From: Heterotrichella gracilis
Lineage: Eukaryota > Sar > Xanthophyceae > Tribonematales > Xanthonemataceae
NCBI GenBank assembly: GCA_032358255.1
Contig: JAULBX010026829.1
Span: 124,001 to 188,000, forward strand
Length of the DNA: 64,000 bases
Direction of reading: 5' to 3'
Below, piece after piece: positions 47,201 through 57,900 of the stretch. The notes beneath the pieces are model-generated. The model was given only the letters and a program-made list of their open reading frames with translations, searched no databases and was not told the DNA's origin. Each line of letters opens with the position of its first letter. Position 1 is the first letter of the stretch. Both the position numbers and the translations under genes were made by a program.

Positions 47201-50200
47201 TATGGATGTGGTCTCAATGGTTACCACCTGCATTGCTATAATCCAAATTCTGTTACCCATCTAATCAATCGATACAATTTAGGCGTTGACAAAATTGTGC
47301 AGTGAGCCTGTGCGTTTCTTGGGGTGCAACAACTTTGATGATGTTTAAGTGCCAAGTTTTAGGTGCCCGCGTCCACACATGCTGCAGGGTTTTATGGTGT
47401 CAGCAAAATTCTTCAAGGTTGAACCCTTCACTGAGGTTGCATGGTGCCCCGCAGAAACCCTAAACCCTAAAGTGAGGTTCCATGGTGCCTGCAGAGACCC
47501 GCCTGGACGCCTGCCCTGAGGACAGCCTGACCTACAAAGTGCTGCTGACCGGCCTCTCAGCAGCCAGCAAGTCACCGGCAGCCTCTGTCGCTGAGCTCCC
47601 CTCAACTGCCATCTCTTCTGATGCATTCTCAGCAAGCTCGCTGGTGGTCAAAGCTGCCTTGGACTCTGTGTACGACGGGGGCTCGATCACCGGCCCATAC
47701 ACGCGCGCATACTCCTTCTACTTTGGCTTCCCCCAAAGCCCGCCAATCTACAACACCTACCCCGATGCCAACAGCTCGCTGTGCCCTGAAAATGCTTCGC
47801 GTACGTTCAACACAGACAAGTGAGTGCGGGTGGTGGGCTAGAATGCGGCATGGGTCAGTGCTAATTCACCCTAAACCCTAGACCCAGGTTGTGGGGGATC
47901 CCATGCCAGAGTTTGTTGATTTTAACCCCAATGCATGATTATGTGTCAAACAAAAGGCCTACAATGCTATAATGCTCATGCAGTGTATCATGCACATTGC
48001 TGACCATCACCATATCATGCTGTGCATTTTTGCAAAGCCAAAGTTTTTGCAAAGCCACGCGTTGCATTCCACAATATGCAGAAATGCGAATGGGTGCGCA
48101 ATCATAAGATGTCCCTGACACCGTGCGTGTGGATTATTGACAACGATGCCTGCACTCTAAACCCTAAACCCTACACCCTTACGTTTGTAAAGTCAACAGC
48201 AGTGTCTGCACCTTCAACCCTGAGCCCTAAACCCCTTCCGTGTACGGAACCGACATCAATATGTAAACCCTATCTCTACACCCTTAAGCCTTTAAAACAA
48301 TCACAGGGGTGCCTGCACCCCAATCCCCCACTCCTACATCTTTCCCTGTGCAGAATCAGCAGCGATGTCTACACCCCATTGGCAAACCCTAAGCCTAGAC
48401 CCTTCCATGTGCAGAATCAGCAGCGATGTCTACACCCCATTGGCAAACCCTAAGCCTAGACCCTTCCATGTGCAGAATCTGCAGCGATGTCTACACCCCA
48501 TTGGCAAACCCTAAGCCTAGACCCTTTCATGTGCAGAATCAGCAGCGAGGTCTACACCTCTGGCTCTGTGATCAACTTCCTGTGGGGCACTGCCATTGGC
48601 ATGCTGCTGTTCTCCTTGGTCATGGCAATCATCATGCTGTTCCCAGGCCTCTTTGCCTCGCACTCCAAGCAAGCCTACGTGCTGCTCACGCCGTCACTGG
48701 CAGGAAATGCACAGAATGGTTTGGAAGGGCTGTCTGGTGCAGGTGAGCAAGTACGAGTTGAAATGTCTCTCAAGTGGATACAGTCGCATCTGCATATGGT
48801 ATTGGTCATTGGCTCAATGTTGGGCCGCTGTTCAACAGGATTAATCTAAGGTCAGCGTTGACAGAGCTTGTGCATTGCAGATACTGTTGAGTCGAAACCA
48901 ATGCAAGAACGACGAGCGGGTGCGCTGGCTGATCCAGAATGGCAGTCGACAAGCACGCTGTTGCAGATAGTGCTTGGCACCAAGCATGACATCTACAGGG
49001 CCACACTTGTGGTGCTTGCTACATTGCTGTACGCTGCGGGGGCGGTGCTCATTGGTGTGGGTGTCTCTGACCTGTTCCATCTGCTCAAGGTGAGGAAACC
49101 AATACCTCCCCTTTCTTTCCTCCTTCCCAAATGCCCCCAGACAGAATTCCACTTCCTTTAGCCTCCGGAGTCCGAATGGGCAACTGCTCTAAGATTTCAC
49201 AATCGCTTTGGGACGAATTTGCATCCCTAGCATTGCTGTTGCTTGCTAGGTTTATTTTTCATAATCTCAACCACAATATTGTACAAATGTGGCTTGCGCC
49301 TGCGCTCATCTTAAACGTTTTGGAAGTCGTTCAGGGTGTAGGGTTTAGGGTAGCCTTTCTTGCAGTGCTATTACTTGCATGCAGTCAAACTCAGCCTGTT
49401 GTTTTGTGCAGGACCTGGTCAATTGGCACGCCTGGAACGAGGTCAAGGCAGTGTTCATCGTGCTCCTGGCAGTGCTGGGCCTCCTGGACCTCATCATCGC
49501 ACTGGCAGCCCTCTTTGTGCACCTGCCCCGCCACAGGGACAAGCCAAACGCCAAGCCCCGGGGCTGCTGCTCCCTGCGGGGGTTCAGGGACTGCCTGGGC
49601 CGCCACTCGCGGAGGCTGCGGGTGGTGATGGCGGCCCTCGCGGTGATCGGCATCATGACTGCCATGGTGCTGTTTGGCTTCGCGTGCGTCATGGTGGTGG
49701 GCAGCAAGCTGCTGTCGGAGGTCTGCTCCAAGTTCACAGGGGTACGCGCCATGATCGATTACTATTACCGATTACTGATATAATCATAATCACAATTACA
49801 GTGTGCGTCATGGTGGTGGGCAGCAAGCTGCTGTCGGAGGCCTGCTCCAAATTCACAGGGGTATGCGCAATTAAAGATTACTTTTACCATCACAATCACA
49901 AATACAATCAATATTACAATCGGCATGTAGTCAGATGACAAATGGGGTGAAAACAGGGTATCAGTAGGGTGACAGCATTATATATAAAAAATGCATTTAA
50001 ATAGTATTATTGGCAGGCGGGTGATTGCCAACTCTCTGCGCCTGGAAACCAACGCGCCTTGTGAGAAACAGGGTGCGTCTGACTATCTATTTGACTTTTT
50101 CTATGTTTTCCCCTCCATTTCAGATCACTGTGAGCGACGTCAGCGTGCTTGAGGTGTGCATCGACCTCAGCAGCTTTGGGCTCAAGATCGGCAAGATTTG

Positions 50201-50711
50201 CGGCGCACAGGTGACAGGCAGCGACGGTGGCTGGGAGGGAGGGGTTGCTCACACTTTCACTGTGGCTGTTCATCGTTACAGCTGCCTACTTGACGGCACA
50301 GTTTGACAGCTCGGAATGCTCTTTGACTGCAATGTACATGAACTCGTGCGCCCTGACTCAACGTTGCGGGTCTTCTTCCTTTGTTTGTGTCACTTTCATG
50401 TGAATATTGAATACGGTTCCAAGCCTGCTCAACAACGCGCTGCATAGAGACGGCACCCAATGTTTCCTTATTCCACCCATCAAATTGTGTGTTTCACGCA
50501 GGTGAGCCAGTTCTGCAACGACTGGCAGGACCTGCGGCTGGGCCTCATGGTGCTTGGCTCAGCCTTCCTGGCATGGGCGCACGTCATCTTCATGTTCCTG
50601 GCCATTGTCATGTACTGGGTGGCGGCGCAGTATGTGCTGGTGGGGGGCGGAGGGGGCCCAAATGGGGCTATGCCAGAAAGCGCCTTTGGCAAAAGGGGCG
50701 ACGATGAGTGA
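44228..50711 (+). CDS. Vps62-like (DUF946) domain fused to a five-helix membrane region
   Basis: Twelve exons join in phase: 44228-44450, 44737-44822, 45073-45266, 45874-45965, 46321-46598, 46956-47112, 47495-47819, 48537-48742, 48881-49089, 49412-49741, 50124-50210 and 50502-50711, giving 798 residues. A signal peptide or anchor (LRPLLLLCVAILAVSGC) leads into a Vps62-type domain: LFAPQVHFHPLEQYHL, YYSFNGCSN, the family core EGDWEHIAVLV with YSQHAW, and ALNSHANYP. A second extracytosolic region spans about 345-450 (two SxxC/PE motifs, Asn-rich glycosylation-like sites). Five hydrophobic helices follow, near 463-489, 565-588, 603-627, 663-690 and 742-775, with a cysteine-containing loop (VCSKF, EVCIDL, KICGA, QFCNDW) before the last. 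Vps62 proteins of fungi and plants are poorly understood and usually lack such a membrane tail. The domain call is good; the role is unknown. This gene has the densest set of exon-edge ghosts. Confidence 0.82.
46055..46320. repeat. Two upstream ghost copies of an acceptor plus exon start (one a cryptic 43-nt exon)
   Basis: The used edge at 46317-46365 is GCAG then GGGATTGGGAGCACATCGCA. A near-identical copy sits at 46181-46227 (GCAG, GGGACTGGGAGCACATCGCA) and ends in CAGACAT|GTAAGA, so it has both an acceptor and a strong donor and could be spliced as a 43-nt exon (46185-46227). A third, decayed copy lies at about 46070-46115 (GCACTGGGAGCACAATGCAG). Unit length is about 125-140 bp. Confidence 0.85.
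46600..46700. repeat. Donor-side ghost of the exon ending at 46598
   Basis: CCTGGTGGGGCTGTATGTGG at 46638-46657 with the following TGGATCCCACGCTGAGCGAT repeats the true exon end at 46550-46590 (CCTGGTGGGGCTGTATGTGG, TGGATCGCACGCTCAGCGAT). The unit is about 88 bp and the ghost donor has decayed (CGCAAAGCAAG). Confidence 0.85.
48351..48536 (+). repeat. Three 61-bp tandem units, each with a full splice acceptor
   Basis: CAGAATCAGCAGCGATGTCT or a one-base variant begins at 48351, 48412 and 48473; the used copy is at 48534 (CAG|AATCAGCAGCGAGGTCT). Spacing is exactly 61 bp. Each unit contains ACACCCCATTGGCAAACCCT, AAGCCTAGACCCTTYCATGTG and a CAG acceptor. Because 61 is not a multiple of three, exons begun at an upstream acceptor shift frame and meet a stop, so only the last acceptor gives the long product. 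Confidence 0.92.
49790..49875 (+). repeat. Duplicated exon end forming a pseudo-exon
   Basis: TGCGTCATGGTGGTGGGCAG and AGCTGCTGTCGGAGGCCTGC at about 49802-49845 copy the end of the exon at 49683-49741, including a donor (ACAGGG|GTATGC). Upstream the copy has gained AATTACAG|TG, so it has both splice signals as a 59-nt pseudo-exon (about 49801-49859). Inclusion would shift the frame. Confidence 0.85.
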
Positions 50712-50850
50712 AGGGCGGTATGTGCTGGTTGGTGGCGGCGGGGGCCGGAAGGGGGCCCACGCCAGATTGGTGGCGGCGGGGACCGGAAGGGGGCCCACGC
50801 CACATGGCTCCTGTGGCAACAGGGGCGGTGATGAGTGAAGGCAGAAGGCA
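50712..50850. repeat. Partial tandem copies of the terminal coding exon, including its stop
   Basis: Downstream of the stop at 50709-50711, GTATGTGCTGGTTGGTGGCG at about 50718-50737 and GGCGGTGATGAGTGAAGG at about 50823-50840 repeat the last exon (GTATGTGCTGGTGGGGGGCG; GGCGACGATGAGTGAAGG). Between them a ~35-bp block (GGGGCCGGAAGGGGGCCCAC / GGGACCGGAAGGGGGCCCAC) is also repeated. They lie in the 3-prime UTR. Confidence 0.8.
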
Positions 50851-51553
50851 TTTAGGGCAGATGGTTGGAGCAGGTTTGGATGATGCAGTTGGCTCAAGGT
50901 ACTGACAGGGGCGACTGTTGATGGAAGCAGACTGTTCATTGGAAAAGGGTTGCTGATAGCGTGGGACACAGGGCTCGTGCTCTGGAGTTGGTGCATATGT
51001 ATCAATTCAGCCTGCAATGACGCTTGCAAGCCCGGCACTGTTTTGCCGTATATATCATTGTGGCGACTTAACCATATTCCAAATGGTAGCTGGAATTATC
51101 CAAGCATTGTTTCCCTTTTTTTACAATGAAAAGAAGAGCTACCATGATAACTGTATACCAGTTGAAAAAGTAGCTAGCAAATAACAAATTTTCCATCAAC
51201 AGTCTGCGGTGGGAACAATCGCATTTATTCAGGTCACGCATTTTATATCACGCCCGTTGGGCAAATTGCATTTGAATAGCCTAGTTTGAAACTTTGAAAA
51301 TCAGCAATAAACAACTTTGATCGAGTTATAACCAGATGAATCTGAAGTTCAACAATCTGCCTACTAGTAAATCGGCAGCAGCATAGCACAACACAACACA
51401 CTGACAGGAAGTTGTTGATGTGCATCAACAACTTCTATATTTGACTTTTACTGCTGCTAATAGTGATGTTCAACATGGCAGTCATTGCCGATCTGGCCAG
51501 TCTTGACAGCAGCTGAAACTGAAATATGTCTTGAGCGGCAACTAGTAAGACAT
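50851..51553. other. Spacer between convergent gene ends
   Basis: No gene is seen. The region is AT-rich (51050-51460) as expected for 3-prime flanks and contains a perfect 13-bp palindrome described separately. Confidence 0.5.
51408..51435. repeat. Perfect palindrome with 13-bp arms
   Basis: GAAGTTGTTGATG and CATCAACAACTTC face each other across a 2-nt TG spacer. It lies ~120 bp beyond the stop of the hemerythrin-like gene, in its likely 3-prime UTR, and could fold into a stable stem. A role in 3-prime end formation or RNA stability is only a possibility. Confidence 0.85.
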
Positions 51554-53309
51554 TCACCCAAGCAGCATCGCTAGCAGGCCCCTGCGCTTGGGCTGCTGCC
51601 CCGTCTTGACCGCCACAATGAGGGAGTAGTACTTCTTGTTGAACTTGCCCGCATTGGGGAACAGCAGGAACCGGGCCACCAGGCTGGGGATGCCCTCCTG
51701 CACCGCAAATCCCCACATCTCCTCCGGGGTCATGTGGTGCAGGAAGAAGCCGACGTCCATGGGCTTCAGCCCCTTCATCATCTTGTCCAGGATGGCTTTG
51801 GCCTCTGCAGGGGAAAAGTGCTGGCGCCACAAGGGCAGGCCAACCTCCTCCTCCTCCTGCAGATGCTCCCGCATGCTGCTCTCAAAGGCTTTGAACTCCT
51901 GTGAAGCAAAGGCAGAGAATCAGCATACATGTGACATTCATTGACAAACCCCAAAACCCTAAACCTTAGACCCATGGCTGTGGTGACCACAGCCAGCAAT
52001 GTTGAAAACCACAGACAGGCTGGGCAGCAGCCAGTGGAACATGCATGGCATGGGTGGCAAGGGCATAGTAACTTACAACATGCATATGCACCTTAGACGT
52101 ATAGCCCTGATTAGCGCCTGTCAGTGCATGAGTCACGTGGGGCACTCAATGCTGGCGAATTGTTTAGAAAAGAGGAGGACTGTTGTCCTTCTGTCAATGG
52201 CAGGCAGAGTGCACCTCATCCCTTACCGTGGAAAGCAAGGACACTGTGCGGAGGTTGGCATCCTGGGGTTTCGCAGCATTGAGGGACTTGATGAGGGCGC
52301 CACACGCGTCCATGGCCGCCATGAGTGCCACGTGGTCGTCAGTCATCTTGGGCGGCAGCTGGCAGCGCTCGGCCATCTTGGGGAAGAAGATCTCTGCGGC
52401 AGGAAACAGAAACCCAGACGTCAGCATCCCAGCTGTTGTACAGTTAGATGACGGGGACCTATCAAACCTAGTAGTATACTAGTATACTAGGAGCTACCCA
52501 CAGCTGGAACCTCTTCACTCAGTGCGGAAACTTCAAGAGAGTCACAGTCTCACACTTTAGCCTACTCAGGCATTCAGAAAAGTAGAAATGTACAAGAAAA
52601 TATCTAATTCTAATTAAACGTTCACTTTTTCTTGTACGGATTAGGAGAGCTGTAACTAGGTGCACTTTTGCATACACAGGCAGCAGTACTATAAAAGTAC
52701 AGATTTGTATGAGAACCTCGGGCGGAGTGGGCAGGGCAGCCAGCCACAGGGGGCATTGCAGCACATATCCCAGCGGTGAAAATGAGATGCGCGCACCTTC
52801 TTCGTGGTCGTGGTGCTCGTGCACGTTGTGGTAGAAGTTGTCCCACCACTTATTCAGGTTCTGCACCTCCCACTGCTGCAGGGGAGCACCTGCCTGCAGC
52901 CGAGACGCCAGCGCTGCCAGGGCCTCACGGCAGGTGGCCATGTCCCCGCGGATGGCATTGTGGATCTTCATCCAGCCTGTAACACACATGCTTGGTGTTG
53001 GTCTTGCCTGCTGGTGGTCTGAATTATGGAGTGTGCACAGCTGGAACAGTGCATTGGACCAAGCAGTCAACCACATCAACCATAAACCGTAAACGCAGGG
53101 TCACCACACAGTCTGGGTACGACGTGCGGCATCAGCCTGCGCGAAGTTGTGATATGTCTGCTTTGTTTCGGAGGCTTACCGTCCTGCTCCGGTGGGAAAG
53201 CCCACTCCAACGAGTGGTCCTTGGTGGAACCCTTCGTGGAACCCTTGGCGGAACCCTTGGCAAGGTGCACCCCATTGTGAGCAGGAGCCTCCACGACACC
53301 GACCGCCAT
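51554..53309 (-). CDS. Hemerythrin-like (HHE) metal-binding protein
   Basis: Four exons join in phase: 53180-53309, 52797-52976, 52227-52393 and 51554-51898, giving 273 residues. The HHE pattern is laid out as expected: His49 in KIHNAIRGDM, the cluster VHEHHDHEEE (96-104), His124 in TDDHVALM and His171 with Glu175/176 in REHLQEEEE. These residues would bind a di-iron centre between four helices. A further ~95 residues follow the domain (PLWRQHFSPAEA, then HHMTPEEMWGFAVQEGIPSL). The first ~43 residues are a Gly/Lys/Ser-rich leader with GSAKGSTKGSTK repeats and no clear targeting signal. In plants and algae such proteins are linked to iron or oxygen sensing and to F-box proteins, but this one has no F-box. 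Family call is strong; function is open. Confidence 0.88.
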
Positions 53310-54973
53310 TGTTTCTGGGAAACAGAGAGAAATCGTTCGATTAGACACTTTGATATTCATCGCACTGGGTCAGTCAGTGACCCCGAGTCAGTCGGGCACG
53401 CTACTGGCATGCTGTTGCGGTGGCACATGCATGCATGCGGCGTTGTATCGAGTTCTTTATGCCCAACTCGGTGCAGCTACAGTAGCACAAGACAACCCAT
53501 TATTACAATGTCACAGAGAGCACACATACACTCTGTGCGTATGGTGCTGTTGTCAACACTGGCCAGAGCACACACTGCCATATGTATCGCTTGCGTACAA
53601 GGTACGACCAGAAGCTAGGTTCGCAACTCGAGACCAAGGCTGCGCACCTATGTGTGGATTCAGTGAAGGCACAGAAACTGTGACTCGTGCACCCTTACTA
53701 CTGGCCTTAGCCGACAGGGCGTTGTCAACGCTAGAATACTCACCAGTCCGTAAGTTGCTGTGGGTGCAGGAGATCTCTGGGGGGTCCTAGGAGGGCACCG
53801 GTGCTATTGGCGACGCAATAGAAGTTCGTGAAGACTTTCGTATGCTTGCAGGCGTTGCTTTGACACTCCTTTTATACCCCGTTGTGCAGCGTTGGGCTCC
53901 GGCTGGTTGCACTTACCAAGGACTTCTCCTGCCAACTGTCACCGGGCATGCCAACTGTCACCGGCCGGGTGCCACCTGTCGCGGTCGCACCCTAGGGCAG
54001 CTGCAGAGCATGTCAGAAACGTGCTGGCCAAACGTGCTGCCCTCCCCTGTGGCCCCTGCTTTGGCAAACCTTCCGACAAAGCCTTGGAGCCGTTGCCTAC
54101 CCGGTACCATGCTGCCCTCCGAGAAAGTGTGTGTGCCTTGGAGCACTAGGTATCATGGGTTGTTACCGCTGCATATTCAACTTGAAAAAATCTTAGAACT
54201 TTGTTCAGTGGGAGTCACTGACAGTCACGGCCGTGGAATCTGGAAAGCTTTGGAGCGTGCATGCTGACCTTGGCATATGAGACCAAGAAACTTGTAGTCT
54301 GGGTACCATGCATTGCATGGCATGCCATTGATTGGCAACACTGCCAAATTGGTGGTGCCCTTGCCAGATGAGAGTCTTTTGGCTGCAATATTCTTAGAAC
54401 TCAATGACGTGGCTGCACACAGTGACTGATGCAGCATATTACCGTTGGCATGGCTTCTACACCAACACCAACCGGCGCCGCGCACCTCCTGCGCAACCTA
54501 CATACTCTGCCAGCTAGTACGGTAGCCGCAATGGGCTGAGCCTGTGGGGTATTCAGTGACTGACTGACTTGTAGACCCCATTTCCCCAAAGTGTCCAAAA
54601 GTGGGGTCTGTTTGTTGACCAAGTAGCTTGCAGTGACGCCTCAACAACTGCCTTCCAGTTGCAACTATATACAGCAGCCATAGCGTTGAGGACCCACTCA
54701 GGCTACTGCAACAGTTGCAGCCAAACACCGTCAAACTGTTAGGCCCAGCACAATGCGACCATACAGCAGAAGCCGGCATGACGATCAGTCCTGTTGTCAC
54801 AATATAGTCAGCTACGCTGAATAGTGAACAACCTGTTGGCCCAACACCCTTTCACAACGCTCAATGGCAACAGCAACTCAAGGGGGGTTCAGGCCCTGAA
54901 ACCTCATAGCATTCACAATATCCAACCCCCACAACTACACAATGTCCCACAGGAGCCCAAAACGCGCTGATGG
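53310..54973. other. Intergenic spacer
   Basis: The interval lies between the start of the hemerythrin-like gene and the stop of the Hel2/ZNF598 gene. Open frames occur but show no family motif or splice structure that I trust. It contains a CATGCATGCATGC palindrome near 53426-53438 and a direct CACCGG/CCAACTGTCACCGG repeat near 53934-53964. Confidence 0.5.
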
Positions 54974-57900
54974 TCACTTCTTGCCCCACGCGTCATTGAT
55001 GGTCGATATCTGACCCGCAAGCTTGCTGCCACCCGCATTCGCCCAAGCGCCCCGTGCCTGTGGCGCCGGTGCCGCCGCTTGGTGCGTCCGGTTCTGTGTC
55101 CACACGTTGGCAGGGTTGGTGCGCACGCCGGCGTTGGTTTCCAGCCAGGAGCGGGTCGCATGCGGATCCCCACCTGCAAGACACGCCCCACAGCAAGTCA
55201 GTGGGAGCTACGTTCGGTGTAGGCACGTGGCCCAGGGCAGTAGGGCTGTTGGCACATGGTGCAACGCAGCAGCAGTGCAGGGCATGTTACGTCTTGAACA
55301 AAAAGGAGCACAGGGGAGTGGGGCACGAAGCCTGGCGCCAGCCATACGAGGCCCACATATAAGACGCCACATGCCAAGCTCAGGACCAGACCAGTGCAGG
55401 TGCAACTACGATTCTACAACACCCCCCCTGCACAGCCTTGTGAGCCCGGGTTGGCTCCCAGGATGTGACTGTCAAATGATTGTTGTAAATATCAGTATGG
55501 GACAATGCTCTGAAAATTCTAAAGCATACCCTAAGGCATCTACCCCAAGCCTGCCACGTCAGCTGCCGCACCTGTCAACCGCAGCCGCTCAAACTTGGGC
55601 TGTTTCTTCGTCTTCTTGCCCCCCTTGCCAGCCGGCGGCGTGGTGGGTTGCTCCCCCTCCAGGTCGCTGCTGCTGCTGGCGCTCCGCAGGGACATGCTGG
55701 AGGAGGTTTCGCCTGGACCTCGCACGCCTGCAACCAGCCAGATGTTGCTTAATAGTGATCCAAGGTCGAGATATCTCAATCTTGTGGTTTGGGGTGAGGA
55801 GGCAGTCGCCCATGTGGTCTCAAAGAGGCATGTACCTCATCAACAGGACCAGATGAGTAAACCCTAAACCCTAAACCCTAAACCTTAAACCAGATGAGCA
55901 AACCCTAAACCCTTCACCCTAAACCTTAAACCAGATGAGTAAAGCGGCATGTAATTTCAGACCCAGGGGTAGCGATGCTTAGGTAATGGGATGACATGCA
56001 CCCTTATGCACCCATGTTGTCAGCATGCCGAGCCACATAACAGTGCACCACATATTGTCAACCCATCCATTCATCAAGCGTCCCATTCAGCCAAACAAGG
56101 CGAATTCGGCATCCCCACAAGCGTGGCAACAGCCTCCCCACACAGCATCCCCACCTGCACCACCATTTTGGGCACTGCTGCTCCCAGCCAGCGAGGGGAA
56201 CGCCTCTTCCCTCCCCACCCTGCTGCTTTGTGCCCCTTGCACTGGCGCCGATGTACTTGGCCCCCCTGCCGCCACCGCCGACGCAAACGCGGGGGCGGGG
56301 CGCGAGGCGCGCTGCACTGCCGCCGCCTGCGGGTGGCCGCATGCCTCGCAGTTTGCGTTGGAGGGCCCGTTGATGAGGGTGCACACAGGGCAGCCCCAGC
56401 TGGAGTGGCTGGCCGCGTGCTGGGCGGCTGCCGCCAGCGCCTCGGGGGGCACCCAGTTTGAGCTGCCGCCGCGCTGCAGGCAGGAGGGGCATCGTCAGGA
56501 AAACGGGAAATTAATTAATCCAGAAGGAACGCTACACTGTCTTGAACAGGCACGCTAGGGAAAAGGACTCAGCCACGAGGCCGGCATTGCGCCATGCCAC
56601 AAGTTAAATTCGGAAGTATAGCATTTGTGGTACAAAGTACTAAGCGAGAAATAAAAGCATTTCTCAACATAAAATTAAGGGTCATCGCAGCGCACCTTCG
56701 CCTTTGGCGGCGTCCTCCCCGCATCTGCCGTATGCACCGCAAGCAGCGCAGTGCGCTTGTCTGCGTCGGGGCACAGCGCCGCCAGCTCAGCCACCAGCGA
56801 CATCAGGCCAAGGTGGGCGATGATGTCGTGGAATTGCTGCGCGGGAAGGTTGCCGCGCATGAACGCCATGGACTCCTGCACAGGTTTGAGGTTATTTTTT
56901 AACGGCTATATTTAGGGTATAGGGTTTACAGCGGAGGGAAACGCAATGGACTTCAGCATGGATGTGTTTTGGGATCTGGAACCGAATTATTTTATGTGTA
57001 TAGAGTTGGACTTTGTCACTGATACAATATAAGTGTCTACATTCAGAGTTGCGATTTGCAGTCCGACTCAAGTTGCTAAGCCGCAACACAGGCCCCTCCC
57101 ATCACCCTGCTTGAAATCTATGATAGCCCACCCATCCATCACACACCCCAACACACAAAGTGTGCCAATCACTCCCCCGCCCTTACCCGCTTGAACTCTG
57201 CAAAACCATCCGCATCCACCCGCGCCTTGATCTTCTCTATCAGCGCCTTGTTGGCAGCCTTGAGCGAATCAGATACCAGGGCACCGCCAGGCGGCGCACC
57301 TGCAGGCCCCGCAGCACTGGTGGGAACCGGTGGCGGCGCTGGGGATGCGGCAGGGGCGGTGGTGGGCCGCAAGGGGGGGAAGTAATCAGCTGTTGGCTGG
57401 GGGACTGGGATGGTTGGCCGCGGGGGCAGCGGCGGTGGCCTGCGTGTGAGCAAGTGGGTACATGTGACTGCCAGTTGGGTGATTGTGGCGGAACAGTGGT
57501 AGGCAACAGTAAAACATTGGCCACATCTTGCATGCACATTTCAATTTCACAATCACAAGGCCTTATAGCTGAGCCCAGCTTGATTCCACACCAAACACAA
57601 CATCTTAAGCGTACTGCACTACATTTTGCCAAGCCCATGCCCTACGCACCTGGTAACAGCACTGGGCGGTGTCCGCGCCGGAGGCGCGGGTGGCGGCGGC
57701 GGCACCGAAACCTGCGGAGCCCCACCAGCCAACAGAGAAGGCGCCGAGGCGCTGTGGCGCAGCGGCGGGAACATGGCCCCCACATCCGGACCCCCTGCAC
57801 CACTCCCCGAGGGTCCACCCAGGTTGGGCGCCTTGTTCAGGACCCGCACCCGCCCCCCCGTCAGCCGCTGGGCCATGGACTTTGGGTCCTCCTTTTCTTT

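Noticed and set aside
48351-48553. Regular 61-bp repeats as a possible CRISPR array
   Set aside because: Units are directly abutting with no unique spacers, lie inside a eukaryotic intron and carry the following exon's start; they are tandem duplications.
53842-54267. Open frame of 141 residues on the plus strand in the spacer
   Set aside because: Composition is Cys/Pro/Ser-mixed with no domain, no splice structure and no upstream context; likely chance.
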